From Devosia soli (GTDB taxonomy: Bacteria; Pseudomonadota; Alphaproteobacteria; Rhizobiales; Devosiaceae): DNA of 64,000 nucleotides. Below, piece after piece: positions 9,039 to 18,093 of the stretch. The notes under the pieces were generated by a model that saw only the letters and a list, made by a program, of their open reading frames with translations, made no database searches and was not told the origin of the DNA. Location: assembly GCF_000970455.1 (NCBI RefSeq), contig NZ_LAJG01000025.1, positions 1-64,000 on the forward strand, in the 5' to 3' direction. The position numbers and the translations under genes were made by a program. The stretch's first letter is position 1. Every line of letters begins with the position of its first letter.

Positions 9039-10661
9039 ATGCGGGCGCCGATTGGTTTCCGGATATCCAACCGCAGGAAATCGCTGGGCATTTCCCAGGC
9101 GGCGCTGGCGCGTCTTGCTGGCATTTCGCCGAGCTATCTCAACCTGATCGAAAACAACAAACGCGACGTCGGCGGCATCTTGCTGCAGCGGATCGCTCAG
9201 CAATTGCGCATTGAGCTTTCCGATCTCACGGGCGATGACGAACAAAAGCTGCTGCAGGATCTGGAGGAGGCCTATGCCGATCCGGTGGTCGAGTCGCTGC
9301 GCTTCCAGCCCGAGGAACGCCGCCATCTCGTCGCGCAGTATCCGGCGAGTGCAGCTGCTATCGCGCGGCTACACCGAGCCTATACCGGCGCCGTCGCCAA
9401 TGCCGATACCTATGCCGATCGCTTGCGGTCCGACCCGCTGCTCAGCCAATTGCTGCACCAAATCCTGTCCGGCATCACGGCCGTTCGCTCGAGTGCAGAA
9501 ATTCTAGAGGACGTTCCCGATCTCGACGATGCCGAGCGCAAACGCTTTGTCGACGCTATTGGCCGTGAGGCACGGGCCTTAAGCGATGTGGCGCGGAGCC
9601 TCATCGGACAGTTCGAAAGCAGCAGCAAGGTAATGGGCAAGGCATCAGCCTTGCGGGAGATCGATGATCTCATCATCGAGCAGGAGAACTATTTTCCGAT
9701 GCTTGAAGCTGTTGCGGCGGACCTGCGGCGGGAGCTGGAGAGCGAAGGTGCATTTGGTCCGGCGCTGTTCGTCGAAACGCTGGAACGCCGTTTTGGCGTC
9801 ACCACACGGATTGGCGGCGATAGCGGTGTCACCGAATTTCCGGGTCAATATCGCTTCGATGCCAGCGCTCGCGTCATGTGGTTTCAGGGCTCGACCACGC
9901 TCGCGACGCGCCAGTTCCAACTTGCTCGACTGCTCGGCGAACTCAGTGCCGCCGACGTGCTGCGCGAAACCCTCGATGCGGCCATGCTCACCCGACCGAC
10001 CACACGACGCTTGGCGGCGCGGGCGCTGGGCTCCTATCTCGCCGGGGCCATCGTTTTTCCCTATGGCGCGTTCCACGAGGCCGCCGAAACGCTGGCCTAC
10101 GACATCGACCAGCTGCGCCAGACGTTTAACGGCAGCTTCGAACAGGTCGCCCATCGGCTGGTTTCCTTGCGCAAGCCTGGCCAGGAGGGCGTTCCCTTTG
10201 GATTCCTGCGGTCCGATCCCGCGGGGCGCCTCACCAAGCACTTTCCGTTGCCGGGCCTCTTGCTGCCGAACTCGGGCCACGCCTGTCCGCTCTGGCCGAT
10301 CTACAGTGCCTTCCGTCACCCCGAGACGCTCCAGCGCCAGGTGGTTCAATTCACCGATCGCTCGCGCTATCTCTTTCTCGCGCGCTCTCTGCAGCGCCGC
10401 GCGGGCGCATTCCAGGAACCGGCGACGCATATCTCGATCATGCTCGCCTGCGATGTGCTCCACGCCGATCGCACGGTCTATGCGCGTGGCCTCGATCTCG
10501 CCGACCAATCAGCCGATTTGCCCGTTGGCCCGACCTGCCGGCTCTGCACGCGAAAGAGCTGTCCGGCGCGGCAGGAGGAAATGCTGACGCCGGGAGAACA
10601 GCGCTCAGCTACGCGCCAGCCGTTGATCCCGCAAGAATTCGGCCTTGGCGATTCCGGCTGA
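9039..10661 (+). CDS. ScfR-family XRE transcriptional regulator
   Basis: This is a member of the short-chain fatty acyl-CoA regulator family (RamB, PccR type), which senses acyl-CoA state and controls acetate or propionate use. The 540-residue protein has an N-terminal XRE helix-turn-helix (about 5-60; SQAALARLAGISPSYLNLIE), then a DHp-like helical segment near 145-190 (SGITAVRSSAEILED) that lacks a phospho-accepting His. An IrrE-like central region follows, and a C-terminal ScfRs domain with a cysteine cluster (CRLCTRKSCPARQ near 505-517). It lies upstream of, and close to, a response regulator and an SLC5-like histidine kinase. A TTTGCAAA site precedes it. Confidence 0.85.
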   Translation: MRAPIGFRISNRRKSLGISQAALARLAGISPSYLNLIENNKRDVGGILLQRIAQQLRIELSDLTGDDEQKLLQDLEEAYADPVVESLRFQPEERRHLVAQYPASAAAIARLHRAYTGAVANADTYADRLRSDPLLSQLLHQILSGITAVRSSAEILEDVPDLDDAERKRFVDAIGREARALSDVARSLIGQFESSSKVMGKASALREIDDLIIEQENYFPMLEAVAADLRRELESEGAFGPALFVETLERRFGVTTRIGGDSGVTEFPGQYRFDASARVMWFQGSTTLATRQFQLARLLGELSAADVLRETLDAAMLTRPTTRRLAARALGSYLAGAIVFPYGAFHEAAETLAYDIDQLRQTFNGSFEQVAHRLVSLRKPGQEGVPFGFLRSDPAGRLTKHFPLPGLLLPNSGHACPLWPIYSAFRHPETLQRQVVQFTDRSRYLFLARSLQRRAGAFQEPATHISIMLACDVLHADRTVYARGLDLADQSADLPVGPTCRLCTRKSCPARQEEMLTPGEQRSATRQPLIPQEFGLGDSG

Positions 10662-10715
10662 TTGCGCTTTAGTGACGCAGCTTACGGAGGGGAGGCCGCA
10701 GGCGAGGGGGGAGAT

Positions 10716-11099
10716 TTGGCTATCGATATCCTGATTGCCGAGGATGAACCGTCGATTCTCGAATCGCTGGATTTCATCCTGCGTCGTGCCGGATGGAGCA
10801 TCAGTTCTGTCACCGATGGCGACGCCGTGCTCGATGTCGTGCGGCGGCTGCAGCCACGCATGCTGGTGCTCGATGTGATGCTGCCCAAGCGCAGCGGTTT
10901 TGACATTCTGAAGCATCTGCGCGCCGATGCGGATACTGCAAACTTGCCCGTCCTTATCCTGACTGCAAAGGGCCAGCAGCAGGATCGACGCACTGCCGAA
11001 GAACTCGGCGCCAATGGTTTTGTGACAAAACCCTATTCCAATGCCGAGGTGGTGGGCGCAGTGCGCAGCCTTCTGGGTGAAGATGCCCGACCGGCATAG
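10716..11099 (+). CDS. CheY-like response regulator (CrbR-like context)
   Basis: This is a stand-alone receiver domain of 127 residues with no output domain visible. The acidic pair E9/D10 and the phospho-acceptor D53 (LVLDVMLP) are present, as are T83 (ILTAKG) and K105 (FVTKPYSN). Start TTG 10716 was chosen because GAGGGGGGAG lies just upstream and MAIDILIAEDEP is a normal receiver start; the frame also opens at a TTG at 10662. The histidine kinase two genes downstream is its likely partner. With no DNA-binding domain, it may act through protein contacts, perhaps with the ScfR-like protein. Confidence 0.82.
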   Translation: MAIDILIAEDEPSILESLDFILRRAGWSISSVTDGDAVLDVVRRLQPRMLVLDVMLPKRSGFDILKHLRADADTANLPVLILTAKGQQQDRRTAEELGANGFVTKPYSNAEVVGAVRSLLGEDARPA

Positions 11100-11310
11100 G
11101 ATCGTCGGCGGCATGTTCCTGCTGACGGCAGGCGGGCTGTTGTTGCTCGTGCCGCCGCTGGTGCATGTCTTCAATCACGACATTGCCGTCTTCGGAGTGC
11201 CGCAGATCGTTTTCTACCTTTTCGGCGTCTGGTTGGCGCTGATCGCCGGCACTGCCTGGCTGACCAACCGCATCCCCGTTGAGCCGCGGCAAGAGGAGGG
11301 CGAGGGGTAA
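11083..11310 (+). CDS. Small two-helix membrane protein
   Basis: The 75-residue product has two hydrophobic helices (IVGGMFLLTAGGLLLLVPPLV and IVFYLFGVWLALIAGTAWL) and a charged C-terminal tail. It begins inside the 3' end of the response-regulator gene (17-base overlap), and its TAA overlaps the kinase ATG, so all three are translationally linked. Small two-helix proteins are common beside SLC5-type transporters and kinases; the role here is unknown, possibly assembly or modulation of the kinase's transporter domain. Confidence 0.75.
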   Translation: MPDRHRIVGGMFLLTAGGLLLLVPPLVHVFNHDIAVFGVPQIVFYLFGVWLALIAGTAWLTNRIPVEPRQEEGEG

Positions 11311-14012
11311 TGCTGTCGGCCGATTTCGTCATTGCCACCGCCATCGGCTATGTCTGTCTGCTCTTCGTTCTCGCCTATATCGGCGACCGCCGCGCCCGCA
11401 TCAATCAGCGCTCCTGGCTTCATTCGCCCGCGGTCTATACGCTCTCGATTTCGGTCTATTGCACCAGTTGGACCTTTTACGGTGCCGTGGGAAATGCTGC
11501 CCGTAGCGGCTTGGAATTCCTCACGATTTATCTAGGCCCGACTATCGTCTTTGTCGGCTGGTATTTTCTCCTGCGCCGCCTTGTCCGTATCGGTCATCTC
11601 TATCGCATCACCTCGGTCGCGGACCTCTTGTCGTCCCGTTTCGGCAAGTCGAGCCGGCTCGGCGTGCTCGTTACCTGTATCGCGGTTATCGGCATCGCGC
11701 CCTATATTGCGCTGCAGTTGAAAGCGGTCACATCGTCGATCCAGGCCGTCGCCGGCTCCTCCGAGTTCGGCCAGGGTAGCCTCCGCGGCATCGACGATGT
11801 CGGCCTCGCGCTCGGCGTCGCCGCCGGCATGGCGCTCTTCACCATCCTTTTCGGAACGCGCCACGTCGACGCTAAGGAGCAGCACCATGGCGTCGTCGCC
11901 GCCATCGCTTTCGAGGCGGTCGTGAAACTGGCGGCGCTTGTCGCCGTTGGCATTTTCGTCCTCTATATCGGCGGCGGGTTTGAAGGCATTTTCAGCCAGG
12001 CGGCAGCGCGTGGCGTCGTGGTTGACACTTCAGCAAGCTTCGACAGTCGCTGGATCACGACGCTGGTCCTCTCCATCGCGGCCATCGTCTGCCTGCCACG
12101 CCAGTTTCAGGTCACGGTCGTCGAGAACTCGAACGAAAACCACCTCCGCGTCGCCGGTTGGGCCTTTCCCGCCTACATGTTCCTCATGAGCATCTTTATC
12201 CTGCCGATCGCCATCTTTGGGCTCACGGTGATGCCGGCCAACGCCAATCCCGACATGTTCGCGCTGACCCTGCCGCTGGCCGCAGGCCAGAACGGTCTTG
12301 CGCTCTTTGCCTTCATCGGCGGTTTTTCCTCGGCCACGTCGATGATCATCCTCGAATCCATCGCTCTATCGATCATGGTCTCAAACCACATCATCATGCC
12401 GCTGGTGCTGCGCTTCAGCCGCCCGCAATTCGGCGAGGGGCAGGGCATGAGCCGGACGCTTCTTGTGGCGCGGCGCTTCTCGATCATGCTGATCCTCTCG
12501 CTTGGATTTTTCTATTTCTTCTTCACCCGCGATTCCAACGCGCTGGCGCCGATCGGCCTCATCTCCTTCACTGCCATCGCCCAATTCTTCCCCGCGCTCC
12601 TCGCCGCCATCTTCTGGCGCGAGGCATCGCTGAAAGCGGTTACGGCCGCTATCCTTGCCGGTTTCGTCACCTGGGCCTGGTGCTGCTTTTTGCCGTCGTT
12701 CGAATCCGTTTCGCCCGCCGTCTCCCAGCTTCTCGCCGAGGGTCCCGCAGGCATTTCCTGGCTGCGGCCCGAGGCCATGTTTGGCCTAGACGGTTGGGAC
12801 CCGCTGGCCCACGCCGCCTTTTGGAGCCTTTCGCTGAATGTGCTGACGCTGACCTTGGGCTCGCTGCTGACGACACCCTCCGCCCTCGAGCGCATCCAGG
12901 CCGCCGCCTTTGTGGATGTGTTCAAGCGCCCGAGCCTTGCTTTGCGCGGCGTTGCGCCCGGCTCGGCTACCGCGACCGATCTCTATTTTGTCGCGGAGCG
13001 TGTTCTCGGCGAGCGCCGCGCCGCCGCGCTCTTTGAAGTCGCCGCGCGCGAACGTGGTATCGACCCGGTCCTCCTTGAACCAACGCCAGAATTCGTCGGC
13101 CGCCTCGAGCGCGAACTGGCCGGTTCGATCGGCGCTGCCTCGGCCCATGTCATGCTCTCAAAAGTCGTCGCGGGTGCCGACGTGTCGCTCGAAGAGATGA
13201 TGCAGATGGCCGACGAAACTCAACAGGCCATCGAATATTCCCAGGAGTTGGAGCGCACCTCGGCCGAGCTTCGGCTAACCGCCCAAAAACTTGAAGACGC
13301 CAACCAGCAACTCCGCCAGCTCGATAGCCAGAAGGATGAGTTTTTGAGCCAGGTGAGCCACGAGGTGCGTACGCCGATGACCTCCATCCGCTCCTTTTCG
13401 GAGATCCTGCTCGATGGCGATCAACTCGACGAAACTCAGCGCCAGCGCTTCGTCTCGACGATCCATCAAGAAAGCCTGCGCCTCACAAAGCTCCTCGATG
13501 AAATCCTTGATCTCTCGGCGCTTGAGCGCGGGGAAAAGAACTGGACGAGCGAGGCACTGGATGCCGACGCCGTGCTCGATCGCGCGATCTCCGTTTGCGA
13601 TGCGCTTCTGCGCCAAAATGCTATCAGGCTAGATCATGGCGAGCGGGCGGGCCGGACCATGATCGAGGGCGATCCCGATCGGCTCTGCCAAGTTTTCATC
13701 AACCTGATTTCGAACGCTGTGAAATACAATACTTCGCCCGATCCCATGGTTCGCATCACCTCGGCCGTGCGCGCCGGAAATTTTGTCGCGGAAGTGGCTG
13801 ACAACGGTCCCGGCATCGCCAAGGGCGAGCGCAAGCTGATCTTTGAAAAATTCTCGCGCGGCCGGCGTGGTGCCGCCGATCAGTCAGGAGCGGGCCTTGG
13901 TCTCGCTATCAGCCGGCAGATCGTCAAGCGCATGAATGGCACGCTCGATCTCGCCCCTAGCACATTGCCCGGCGCCTGCTTCCGCCTTCGGCTGCCGGTC
14001 ATCAAGGGCTAG
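11310..14012 (+). CDS. SLC5-like sensor histidine kinase (CrbS type)
   Basis: The 900-residue protein fuses a sodium/solute-symporter-like membrane domain (about residues 1-520, 13 or so helices) to a STAC-like linker (about 540-640), a coiled segment and a kinase core. The DHp motif FLSQVSHEVRTPMTSIRSF carries H684. The ATPase has N box NLISNAVKYN, G1 DNGPGI and G2 GAGLGLAIS. No PAS or receiver domain is visible. CrbS/CbrA-type kinases couple solute passage or binding to phosphorylation and govern acetate or carbon-source switching. The adjacent ScfR regulator suggests that this one monitors a short-chain carboxylate (inference). Confidence 0.88.
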   Translation: MLSADFVIATAIGYVCLLFVLAYIGDRRARINQRSWLHSPAVYTLSISVYCTSWTFYGAVGNAARSGLEFLTIYLGPTIVFVGWYFLLRRLVRIGHLYRITSVADLLSSRFGKSSRLGVLVTCIAVIGIAPYIALQLKAVTSSIQAVAGSSEFGQGSLRGIDDVGLALGVAAGMALFTILFGTRHVDAKEQHHGVVAAIAFEAVVKLAALVAVGIFVLYIGGGFEGIFSQAAARGVVVDTSASFDSRWITTLVLSIAAIVCLPRQFQVTVVENSNENHLRVAGWAFPAYMFLMSIFILPIAIFGLTVMPANANPDMFALTLPLAAGQNGLALFAFIGGFSSATSMIILESIALSIMVSNHIIMPLVLRFSRPQFGEGQGMSRTLLVARRFSIMLILSLGFFYFFFTRDSNALAPIGLISFTAIAQFFPALLAAIFWREASLKAVTAAILAGFVTWAWCCFLPSFESVSPAVSQLLAEGPAGISWLRPEAMFGLDGWDPLAHAAFWSLSLNVLTLTLGSLLTTPSALERIQAAAFVDVFKRPSLALRGVAPGSATATDLYFVAERVLGERRAAALFEVAARERGIDPVLLEPTPEFVGRLERELAGSIGAASAHVMLSKVVAGADVSLEEMMQMADETQQAIEYSQELERTSAELRLTAQKLEDANQQLRQLDSQKDEFLSQVSHEVRTPMTSIRSFSEILLDGDQLDETQRQRFVSTIHQESLRLTKLLDEILDLSALERGEKNWTSEALDADAVLDRAISVCDALLRQNAIRLDHGERAGRTMIEGDPDRLCQVFINLISNAVKYNTSPDPMVRITSAVRAGNFVAEVADNGPGIAKGERKLIFEKFSRGRRGAADQSGAGLGLAISRQIVKRMNGTLDLAPSTLPGACFRLRLPVIKG

Positions 14013-14013
14013 A

Positions 14014-14769
14014 TCACGCGCCGCCCTCGTCAGGGATGTTGAGGATGTGGCCGCAGGCTTTGCAGTGAACCGCGTCGGGCTCGTGTTTCGAAAGGCCGCA
14101 TTGCGGGCAGGGGAAATGCACTTTGGCGGGCCGGAAGATCAGTTGCGCCAGGCGAACGAAAAGCGAAATGCCCATCAGCATAACCGCGATCGAAACGATT
14201 TTGCCGAATGTGCCCGGGAGGGTGATGTCGCCGAAACCGGTCGTCGTCATCGTCGTGACCGTAAAATAAAGCGCATCGACATAGCCCTCTATGCCCGACT
14301 CGTCGCTGACGAAGGCGGTGTAGACGAAGCCGGTGACGACGAAGATGAAGACGAGCAGATTGATGACGGCTTGAACCGTGTCCCTATATGCGCCGAGGTG
14401 ATGCTTGTTGAGCGGACGCCAGACGATTGGCGATTTGCTGAGTGTCCAGAGCCGAAGGATGCGCAAAAAGCCGAGGTTGAACAGCCAGGCAGGCGCCAGA
14501 AGCGTTACCAGGATGAAGATGTCGATGATGACCGGGAGTTGCTGCAGCCAGCGCAAGACATGAGTTGACGCCAGAGCCCGCGCGACAAGCTCAAGAAACA
14601 CCAGCGCCGCGATCGAATAGTCGAGCCACAAGAAGTAGTCGCGATCTTTAAGCAGCGGACTGGCGATAAAGAAGACGATGATGGCGAGATCGACAATCAG
14701 CACCGTTGCCTGGAAGCGCAGGGCCCCGGGCTGCTGGCTGTGATAGAGAATGCGAAGGCGTTTGCGCAA
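14014..14769 (-). CDS. Voltage-gated-type potassium channel with zinc ribbon
   Basis: This six-helix ion channel of 251 residues is placed in the inner membrane. The pore signature TTMTTTGFGDITL lies near residue 180 and contains the K+ filter form TGFGD. The S4-like helix (LFNLGFLRILRLWTL) has only two regularly spaced arginines, so voltage sensing may be weak. The C-terminus has two CxxC pairs (CPQCG and CKACG) forming a probable zinc ribbon. The only usable start is a TTG at 14769; the frame is open upstream to 14866 without ATG or GTG, so the true N-terminus could differ. Its stop lies one base from the kinase stop; the genes converge. Confidence 0.85.
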   Translation of the reverse strand: MRKRLRILYHSQQPGALRFQATVLIVDLAIIVFFIASPLLKDRDYFLWLDYSIAALVFLELVARALASTHVLRWLQQLPVIIDIFILVTLLAPAWLFNLGFLRILRLWTLSKSPIVWRPLNKHHLGAYRDTVQAVINLLVFIFVVTGFVYTAFVSDESGIEGYVDALYFTVTTMTTTGFGDITLPGTFGKIVSIAVMLMGISLFVRLAQLIFRPAKVHFPCPQCGLSKHEPDAVHCKACGHILNIPDEGGA

Positions 14770-14865
14770 TCTAGCAAGCCATGCCGGCTGCCTGGTGGTC
14801 TCAGGAGGATCGATGGGCGTGGTCGTCAGGGCCGGTACCTCATTGGCCAGGTTAGGCCGCCAGTG

Positions 14866-15597
14866 CTAATTGCGCGTTGGAGGGCGGATTACAAGCTCAT
14901 TGCCGCCGCCATTCGTCGGGCTGAGCTGTTGTGCAACGCCTGAATCTTGCGCCGGTTGCGTGCACTGCGACGTGCCGTTCACCCGGAAATTGGGGAAGAG
15001 CGGCGATTGAAAACGGGCATAGCGAAACTTCTGGCTGAGCGCCTGGTGTTTTGGGTCAGCTTGATCGATGACGATGCTGTCGCCGCGCTCGGCGATGCCG
15101 AGTTCGCAGCGGACGGTGATGTCCGTGTAATTTGAGCCGGCACAGAGACGCACGGCGCCTTCGTAGAGGAGAAGCTCCGTGCGCTGGGGCTGGACGTTGA
15201 AATCGAATTTGGTGCCGCGCACGGCGATCGGAGCAGTTGGTGTCTTGATCGAATAGGCAGGCTTGGGGCTTCTGCCGGTGTTGAACCGGAAATTGTGGGC
15301 CCAGGCGTTGAGGGCAAACTTATCGGTTGTAGTGCCGATGATCAGTGCGTTGCCCGGCCCGACGACAAGTCGCGTTCTATCGGAGAAAATAATCTGAACC
15401 TGACCGGAAGGGCCTGTCACGATCTGCTCGCCAAGCGAGACACCGGCGCCGACAGCGAGAATACGGTCAGTGCCAGAGAAGCGCGCAATCGCGTCTGAAT
15501 CGACTCCGACAGCCTGGCCATGGGCCGCGCTCGCAGCACCCGACAGGACGAAGCTGACCCCGAAATGCAGAAGTGCCGCAAACCCACGTCGCCGCAT
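14866..15597 (-). CDS. FecR-domain secreted protein
   Basis: The 243-residue exported protein starts with a Sec signal (MRRRGFAALLHFGVSFVLSG..ASAAHGQ). A FecR-fold domain follows (about 45-150), with the hallmark strands TGPSGQVQIIFSDRTRLVVGPGN and TPTAPIAVRGTKFDF. The C-terminal part contains four cysteines, possibly two disulfides. FecR-domain proteins with no anti-sigma helix, as here, are usually periplasmic or surface structural proteins rather than regulators of iron uptake. ATG 15597 was chosen for the signal peptide and the GGGAGAGG ribosome site; a longer frame to 15801 has no signal. The gene is monocistronic. Confidence 0.78.
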   Translation of the reverse strand: MRRRGFAALLHFGVSFVLSGAASAAHGQAVGVDSDAIARFSGTDRILAVGAGVSLGEQIVTGPSGQVQIIFSDRTRLVVGPGNALIIGTTTDKFALNAWAHNFRFNTGRSPKPAYSIKTPTAPIAVRGTKFDFNVQPQRTELLLYEGAVRLCAGSNYTDITVRCELGIAERGDSIVIDQADPKHQALSQKFRYARFQSPLFPNFRVNGTSQCTQPAQDSGVAQQLSPTNGGGNELVIRPPTRN

Positions 15598-15781
15598 GAC
15601 CCTCTCCCAACAGCTATTTGTGGCGCCAAGCCGGCTGCTTTTACGTGGCCTAGAAAATGGACGAGTCGTTGGAAATGTGCTGCTTCGGCCCTGAACCGGG
15701 GCTACAGGTTGCCCGAAAAGTTCTGTCGCGCTATGAGCAGCGCCACCACGCACCCCCGCCGCGATCGGCAGAAGGAGCTCC

Positions 15782-16525
15782 ATGAAGCTGGCATTCGTCA
15801 TCCCCGCCTATAACGAGGAAGCGCTGATCGGCATGTGCCTGGAATCCGTTCTTGCCGAAATCAATCGCTCGGGCGTCCCTGCCGATATTATTGTGGTCAA
15901 CAACGCATCGACTGATCGGACCGGGGAGATCGCGCGCAGCTATCCGGGCGTGCGCGTCGTCGATGAGCCCAAGAAGGGTCTTGTAAACGCGCGCGACGCC
16001 GGGTTCGCGGCCAGCGAGGGCTATGATCTCATTGCCAATATCGACAGTGATACGATCGTGCCGGAAGGCTGGCTGACGACGGTGATGCGAGAATTCGGCA
16101 ATGATCCAAAGCTTGTCTGCCTGAGCGGGCCCTACATCTACTATGACATGGCGCCGCACAATCGGTTGCTGATCGACATGTTCTACGGTCTGACCTATCT
16201 GATTTACCTCCTCAACCGTTTTGTGCTGCGGGTCGGCTCTGTGGTGCAGGGCGGCAATTTTGTCTTCAAGCGCGATGCGTGGGTCAAGGTCGGTGGCTAT
16301 GACCGGTCCATCGAGTTCTTTGGCGAAGATACAGACGTCGCCGTGCGTCTGTCGCGGGTTGGCGGCGTCAAGTGGACTTACGGCCTGAAGATGAAGACCT
16401 CTGGCCGGCGCCTCGAAAAGGAAGGTGTCTTCCGCACGGCGGCGACCTATACGCTGAACTTCTTCTGGGTCACCTTCCGCGGCAAGCCAGCAACCATGGA
16501 ATACAAGGACGTCCGTAAGGATTGA
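15782..16525 (+). CDS. Family 2 glycosyltransferase
   Basis: This GT-A fold glycosyltransferase (247 residues) probably uses a nucleotide-sugar donor in the cytoplasm. It opens LAFVIPAYNEEALIGMCLESV, then has VVNNASTDRTGEIA and the metal-binding DxD-like NIDSDTIVP near residue 88. The VQGGNFVFKRDAWVKVGGYD acceptor segment and FGEDTDVAVRL follow. There are two weakly hydrophobic stretches near residue 130-150. A strong GAAGGAG lies before the ATG. Relatives work in surface polysaccharide or glycolipid synthesis; no polysaccharide cluster surrounds it, so the acceptor is unknown. Confidence 0.85.
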   Translation: MKLAFVIPAYNEEALIGMCLESVLAEINRSGVPADIIVVNNASTDRTGEIARSYPGVRVVDEPKKGLVNARDAGFAASEGYDLIANIDSDTIVPEGWLTTVMREFGNDPKLVCLSGPYIYYDMAPHNRLLIDMFYGLTYLIYLLNRFVLRVGSVVQGGNFVFKRDAWVKVGGYDRSIEFFGEDTDVAVRLSRVGGVKWTYGLKMKTSGRRLEKEGVFRTAATYTLNFFWVTFRGKPATMEYKDVRKD

Positions 16526-16614
16526 TCGCCGTTCGTCAGCGTTTTCGTTCGCTTTTTGCGCAATTGCTCCTAGGATAAGTCTTGGCCGCAAGGGGGCGGC
16601 CAGAGGCGCGACGG

Positions 16615-18093
16615 ATGACAATCACCTCGCATCTGCCTGTGGTCTCGCCAGCGCACTCGGCGGCAACGCTGCGGGCGCTTGCGCTGTTGCCGGGGCAAAC
16701 GATTCAGGGCCGCGTGCTTGGACCAGGCCTTGATGGCGCGACGCTGGTCCAAGTTGGCCTGCAGACCATGTCGCTATCTCTTCCCATGACCGCAGCTGAC
16801 GGCGCTACGCTTACTCTATCGGTACAACAATCCGAGGGGCAGTTGAGGCTGGCTCTTCTAGATGTTCGCCAGCCACCGGTAGGGGTCCAGCAGGCGGCAA
16901 CGAGCGTTGAGATCTCGCAGCGACCAGCGGTAGCTCAGGGGCCTCTAACCTATGCTCCGCCTGGCGGCTTCTCTAGTGCGGCCCAGGCCGCAACAGGACC
17001 GCAGGTAATAGCTGGGCTAGGTGCTGGCGCAACAACGCCTGGTACCGGATTCTCCACTCCAGCGCTTCCTGCCGGCACGCAGGTGACGCCAGCGCTTGCC
17101 GCTGCTTCTCCATCAGGCGGTGCTGCGCAACGACCCGGTCTATCGCCATATGGCATGCCTTCGATGCCATTACCGTCGATCAGTTCGCCTCAGTCCCAGG
17201 TCAATGCTTTGATGCAAATGGTGCAACAGGCCTTGCCAACGCAATCCAGTATTGGTTCTGTGATGGGAATGCTGAATGCCCTCTCTGCCCAGGCTTTGCC
17301 GGAGCCGGTGATGCGCGCCGCGAAGCAGCTCTTCGAAAATCAACTGGTCGCCAAAGATGGCAAGATCAACGCGGCTGCGCTGAAGACCGCCATCGGGATA
17401 TCCGGGATCTTTCAGGAGGCGAAACTAGGGCAGGGCAAGCCAGAAGCAGCGACGGCTGATACGAAATCCGCGCTGCTCGCCATGCGACAGGGATTGGCCC
17501 AGTGGCTTGGCGATCAAACGCCCATTGCCCAAATAAAGCAGCCCCTACCGCCGCTCAAGCATGCCTCTCCGCGGGCTAAACTTCCAGAATTGGCTTTGGA
17601 AGAAATGCCAGCCGATGCCGAGGAGTTCGGCCGCCTGCTCCTTGATCGAACCGAAGGTGCGCTAGCGCGATTGCGGCTCCACCAGCACGCTTCGCTGCCC
17701 GATGCCAACAAGCCCGGCGACCAGCAGTGGAATCTGGACCTTCCTTTAGCCTATGGCTCGCAGCAGACAGTCCTTTCCCTCCAGATCGAGCATGACGGTG
17801 GCGGGGATCCGTCACGAACGGATGATCGGGGCTGGCAAGTGCGCTTTGCCGTTAACCTGAAGGGTCTTGGGGAGATCGGCGCACAGGTTTCGCTGCGCGG
17901 CCAGAATGCCGGCGTTCTCCTCTGGGCAGAAGAAGGCGCGACAGCCACCCAGCTCTCCTCAGCTATCGACGAGCTGCGCACCGATCTCGAACGAGCGGGT
18001 TTGACGCCTGGCGCTCTTGTGGTCAGGCATGGCGCGCCAGGCGACGCCATGAGGCCTGGTTCGACCGGTCAGTTTCTGGACGCTTCACGATGA
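16615..18093 (+). CDS. FliK-like protein with hook-length-control C-terminal domain
   Basis: The 492-residue protein has a long low-complexity N-terminus rich in Ala, Gln, Pro and Ser (about 1-330). A C-terminal domain (about 370-480) resembles the Flg_hook domain of FliK: LPLAYGSQQTVLSLQIE, then GWQVRFAVNLKGLGEIGAQVSL. FliK measures hook length and switches type III export specificity by contacting FlhB. No other flagellar gene is in the window, but the next gene encodes an FlhB-C-terminal-like protein overlapping by four bases, supporting a working pair. ATG 16615 is preferred over a TTG at 16582 (family start uncertain). Confidence 0.68.
   Translation: MTITSHLPVVSPAHSAATLRALALLPGQTIQGRVLGPGLDGATLVQVGLQTMSLSLPMTAADGATLTLSVQQSEGQLRLALLDVRQPPVGVQQAATSVEISQRPAVAQGPLTYAPPGGFSSAAQAATGPQVIAGLGAGATTPGTGFSTPALPAGTQVTPALAAASPSGGAAQRPGLSPYGMPSMPLPSISSPQSQVNALMQMVQQALPTQSSIGSVMGMLNALSAQALPEPVMRAAKQLFENQLVAKDGKINAAALKTAIGISGIFQEAKLGQGKPEAATADTKSALLAMRQGLAQWLGDQTPIAQIKQPLPPLKHASPRAKLPELALEEMPADAEEFGRLLLDRTEGALARLRLHQHASLPDANKPGDQQWNLDLPLAYGSQQTVLSLQIEHDGGGDPSRTDDRGWQVRFAVNLKGLGEIGAQVSLRGQNAGVLLWAEEGATATQLSSAIDELRTDLERAGLTPGALVVRHGAPGDAMRPGSTGQFLDASR

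Noticed and set aside
9471..9610. Histidine-kinase-like helices in the ScfR protein as a novel fusion
   Set aside because: DHp-like segments of this kind (TAVRSSAEIL form) are, as far as I recall, a regular feature of ScfR proteins; the His is absent.
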